DNA of 35,263 bases, taken from positions 1 through 35,263 of the forward strand of contig JAWQFJ010016608.1 in assembly GCA_034096865.1 (NCBI GenBank). The letters run 5' to 3'. The translations under genes were made by a program, and so were the position numbers. Within the stretch, counting starts at the first letter, position 1, and every line of letters begins with the position of its first letter. A model generated the notes under the pieces. It ran no database searches. It was given only the letters and a program-made list of their open reading frames with translations, and was not told the DNA's origin. Below are positions 31,401 through 35,263 of this stretch, in pieces. The stretch is from Theodoxus fluviatilis (taxonomy: Eukaryota; Mollusca; Gastropoda; Cycloneritida; Neritidae).

Positions 31401-34400
31401 CAGTGTAGGACACAGTGTAGGGACTGTGCATGGTGTGGGTGTAGCATTAGACACACTGCAGTGTAGGACACAGTGTAGGGACTGTGCATGGTGTGGGTGT
31501 AGCATTAGACACACTGCAGTGTAGGACACAGTGTAGGGACTGTGCATGGTGTGGGTGTAGCATTAGACACACTGCAGTGTAGGACACAGTGTAGGGACTG
31601 TGCATGGTGTGGGTGTAGCATTAGACACACTGCAGTGTAGGACACAGTGTAGGGACTGTGCATGGTGTGGGTGTAGCATTAGACACACTGCAGTGTAGGA
31701 CACAGTGTAGGGACTGTGCATGGTGTGGGTGTAGCATTAGACACACTGCAGTGTAGGACACAGTGTAGGGACTGTGCATGGTGTGGGTGTAGCATTAGAC
31801 ACACTGCAGTGTAGGACACAGTGTAGGGACTGTGCATGGTGTGGGTGTAGCATTAGACACACTGCAGTGTAGGACACAGTGTAGGGACTGTGCATGGTGT
31901 GGGTGTAGCATTAGACACACTGCAGTGTAGGACACAGTGTAGGGACTGTGCATGGTGTGGGTGTAGCATTAGACACACTGCAGTGTAGGACACAGTGTAG
32001 GGACTGTGCATGGTGTGGGTGTAGCATTAGACACACTGCAGTGTAGGACACAGTGTAGGGACTGTGCATGGTGTGGGTGTAGCATTAGACACACTGCAGT
32101 GTAGGACACAGTGTAGGGAGTGTGCATGGTGTGGGTGTAGCATTAGACACACTGCAGTGTAGGACACAGTGTAGGGACTGTGCATGGTGTGGGTGTAGCA
32201 TTAGACACACTGCAGTGTAGGACACAGTGTAGGGACTGTGCATGGTGTGGGTGTAGCATTAGACACACTGCAGTGTAGGACACAGTGTAGGGACTGTGCA
32301 TGGTGTGGGTGTAGCATTAGACACACTGCAGTGTAGGACACAGTGTAGGGACTGTGCATGGTGTGGGTGTAGCATTAGACACACTGCAGTGTAGGACACA
32401 GTGTAGGGACTGTGCATGGTGTGGGTGTAGCATTAGACACACTGCAGTGTAGGACACAGTGTAGGGACTGTGCATGGTGTGGGTGTAGCATTAGACACAC
32501 TGCAGTGTAGGACACAGTGTAGGGACTGTGCATGGTGTGGGTGTAGCATTAGACACACTGCAGTGTAGGACACAGTGTAGGGAGTGTGCATGGTGTGGGT
32601 GTAGCATTAGACACACTGCAGTGTAGGACACAGTGTAGGGAGTGTGCATGGTGTGGGTGTAGCATTAGACACACTGCAGTGTAGGACACAGTGTAGGGAC
32701 TGTGCATGGTGTGGGTGTAGCATTAGACACACTGCAGTGTAGGACACAGTGTAGGGACTGTGCATGGTGTGGGTGTAGCATTAGACACACTGCAGTGTAG
32801 GACACAGTGTAGGGAGTGTGCATGGTGTGGGTGTAGCATTAGACACACTGCAGTGTAGGACACAGTGTAGGGAGTGTGCATGGTGTGGGTGTAGCATTAG
32901 ACACACTGCAGTGTAGGACACAGTGTAGGGAGTGTGCATGGTGTGGGTGTAGCATTAGACACACTGCAGTGTAGGACACAGTGTAGGGAGTGTGCATGGT
33001 GTGGGTGTAGCATTAGACACACTGCAGTGTAGGACACAGTGTAGGGACTGTGCATGGTGTGGGTGTAGCATTAGACACACTGCAGTGTAGGACACAGTGT
33101 AGGGAGTGTGCATGGTGTGGGTGTAGCATTAGACACACTGCAGTGTAGGACACAGTGTAGGGACTGTGCATGGTGTGGGTGTAGCATTAGACACACTGCA
33201 GTGTAGGACACAGTGTAGGGACTGTGCATGGTGTGGGTGTAGCATTAGACACACTGCAGTGTAGGACACAGTGTAGGGACTGTGCATGGTGTGGGTGTAG
33301 CATTAGACACACTGCAGTGTAGGACACAGTGTAGGGACTGTGCATGGTGTGGGTGTAGCATTAGACACACTGCAGTGTAGGACACAGTGTAGGGAGTGTG
33401 CATGGTGTGGGTGTAGCATTAGACACACTGCAGTGTAGGACACAGTGTAGGGAGTGTGCATGGTGTGGGTGTAGCATTAGACACACTGCAGTGTAGGACA
33501 CAGTGTAGGGACTGTGCATGGTGTGGGTGTAGCATTAGACACACTGCAGTGTAGGACACAGTGTAGGGAGTGTGCATGGTGTGGGTGTAGCATTAGACAC
33601 ACTGCAGTGTAGGACACAGTGTAGGGACTGTGCATGGTGTGGGTGTAGCATTAGACACACTGCAGTGTAGGACACAGTGTAGGGACTGTGCATGGTGTGG
33701 GTGTAGCATTAGACACACTGCAGTGTAGGACACAGTGTAGGGACTGTGCATGGTGTGGGTGTAGCATTAGACACACTGCAGTGTAGGACACAGTGTAGGG
33801 AGTGTGCATGGTGTGGGTGTAGCATTAGACACACTGCAGTGTAGGACACAGTGTAGGGACTGTGCATGGTGTGGGTGTAGCATTAGACACACTGCAGTGT
33901 AGGACACAGTGTAGGGACTGTGCATGGTGTGGGTGTAGCATTAGACACACTGCAGTGTAGGACACAGTGTAGGGAGTGTGCATGGTGTGGGTGTAGCATT
34001 AGACACACTGCAGTGTAGGACACAGTGTAGGGACTGTGCATGGTGTGGGTGTAGCATTAGACACACTGCAGTGTAGGACACAGTGTAGGGAGTGTGCATG
34101 GTGTGGGTGTAGCATTAGACACACTGCAGTGTAGGACACAGTGTAGGGAGTGTGCATGGTGTGGGTGTAGCATTAGACACACTGCAGTGTAGGACACAGT
34201 GTAGGGACTGTGCATGGTGTGGGTGTAGCATTAGACACACTGCAGTGTAGGACACAGTGTAGGGACTGTGCATGGTGTGGGTGTAGCATTAGACACACTG
34301 CAGTGTAGGACACAGTGTAGGGAGTGTGCATGGTGTGGGTGTAGCATTAGACACACTGCAGTGTAGGACACAGTGTAGGGACTGTGCATGGTGTGGGTGT

Positions 34401-35263
34401 AGCATTAGACACACTGCAGTGTAGGACACAGTGTAGGGACTGTGCATGGTGTGGGTGTAGCATTAGACACACTGCAGTGTAGGACACAGTGTAGGGACTG
34501 TGCATGGTGTGGGTGTAGCATTAGACACACTGCAGTGTAGGACACAGTGTAGGGACTGTGCATGGTGTGGGTGTAGCATTAGACACACTGCAGTGTAGGA
34601 CACAGTGTAGGGAGTGTGCATGGTGTGGGTGTAGCATTAGACACACTGCAGTGTAGGACACAGTGTAGGGACTGTGCATGGTGTGGGTGTAGCATTAGAC
34701 ACACTGCAGTGTAGGACACAGTGTAGGGAGTGTGCATGGTGTGGGTGTAGCATTAGACACACTGCAGTGTAGGACACAGTGTAGGGAGTGTGCATGGTGT
34801 GGGTGTAGCATTAGACACACTGCAGTGTAGGACACAGTGTAGGGAGTGTGCATGGTGTGGGTGTAGCATTAGACACACTGCAGTGTAGGACACAGTGTAG
34901 GGAGTGTGCATGGTGTGGGTGTAGCATTAGACACACTGCAGTGTAGGACACAGTGTAGGGACTGTGCATGGTGTGGGTGTAGCATTAGACACACTGCAGT
35001 GTAGGACACAGTGTAGGGAGTGTGCATGGTGTGGGTGTAGCATTAGACACACTGCAGTGTAGGACACAGTGTAGGGAGTGTGCATGGTGTGGGTGTAGCA
35101 TTAGACACACTGCAGTGTAGGACACAGTGTAGGGAGTGTGCATGGTGTGGGTGTAGCATTAGACACACTGCAGTGTAGGACACAGTGTAGGGAGTGTGCA
35201 TGGTGTGGGTGTAGCATTAGACACACTGCAGTGTAGGACACAGTGTAGGGATAGTTCATGGTG
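28496..35263 (+). repeat. 58-bp minisatellite 'B', array 2, about 117 units (continues past window)
   Basis: Same unit as array 1. Spacing is strictly 58 bp apart from one 2-bp insertion near 31,043 (ATTAGAGACAC). Almost the only variation is C or G in GGA[C/G]TGTGC. The final unit at the window edge is diverged (GGGATAGTTCATGG). Minus-strand frames of about 70 codons in it are read-through. Confidence 0.98.

Overview
This is a eukaryotic window with no bacterial organisation. It is AT-rich, intron-like DNA packed with minisatellites, with single exons rather than whole genes, and with animal-type mobile elements. A LINE or SINE tail with a (GTTCA)n end after AATAAA (about 23,120-23,150), an RTE-like LINE with the same tail motif, and a Ty3/gypsy element with integrase upstream of reverse transcriptase all suggest a marine invertebrate. 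My guess, from memory of similar tails, is a gastropod mollusc.

Layout. (1) 1-7208, minus strand: most of a Ty3/gypsy-type LTR retrotransposon. It has one unbroken Gag-Pol frame (4197 to the window edge), a short leader (4198-4439) and a probable very long 5' LTR (4440-7208). (2) 7209-11248 and 17453-22559: two arms of a large inverted duplication. Each arm carries a 25-bp minisatellite, one 158-bp terminal exon of an unrecognised gene ('gene X') and a long 3' UTR-like region ending in a conserved AATAAA. (3) 11249-17452, between the arms: microsatellites, a 58-bp tandem repeat, an orphan last exon of a DUF885-family gene (minus strand) and a ~3.6 kb array of a different 58-bp repeat. (4) 22560-28322: tandem arrays (80, 26 and 28 bp units), a SINE/LINE tail and a TA-flanked TIR element holding a LINE fragment. 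(5) 28323-35263: a second copy of the DUF885 last exon followed by ~117 units of the same 58-bp repeat, running off the window.

The most striking pattern is shared by two unrelated terminal exons. Each is immediately preceded in its reading direction by a minisatellite whose unit contains the exon's 3' splice acceptor, so the last intron carries tens to over a hundred copies of that acceptor-like sequence. The array stops exactly at the AG. Gene X (+) and the DUF885 gene (-) probably once formed a convergent pair. The DUF885 copy at 13.6 kb is cut off from any upstream exon because the right arm is joined into its intronic array at 17,453. The right arm also shows the empty site of the retrotransposon, which supports the LTR end at 7208.

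Almost all other long open frames here are read-through of tandem repeats, not genes.
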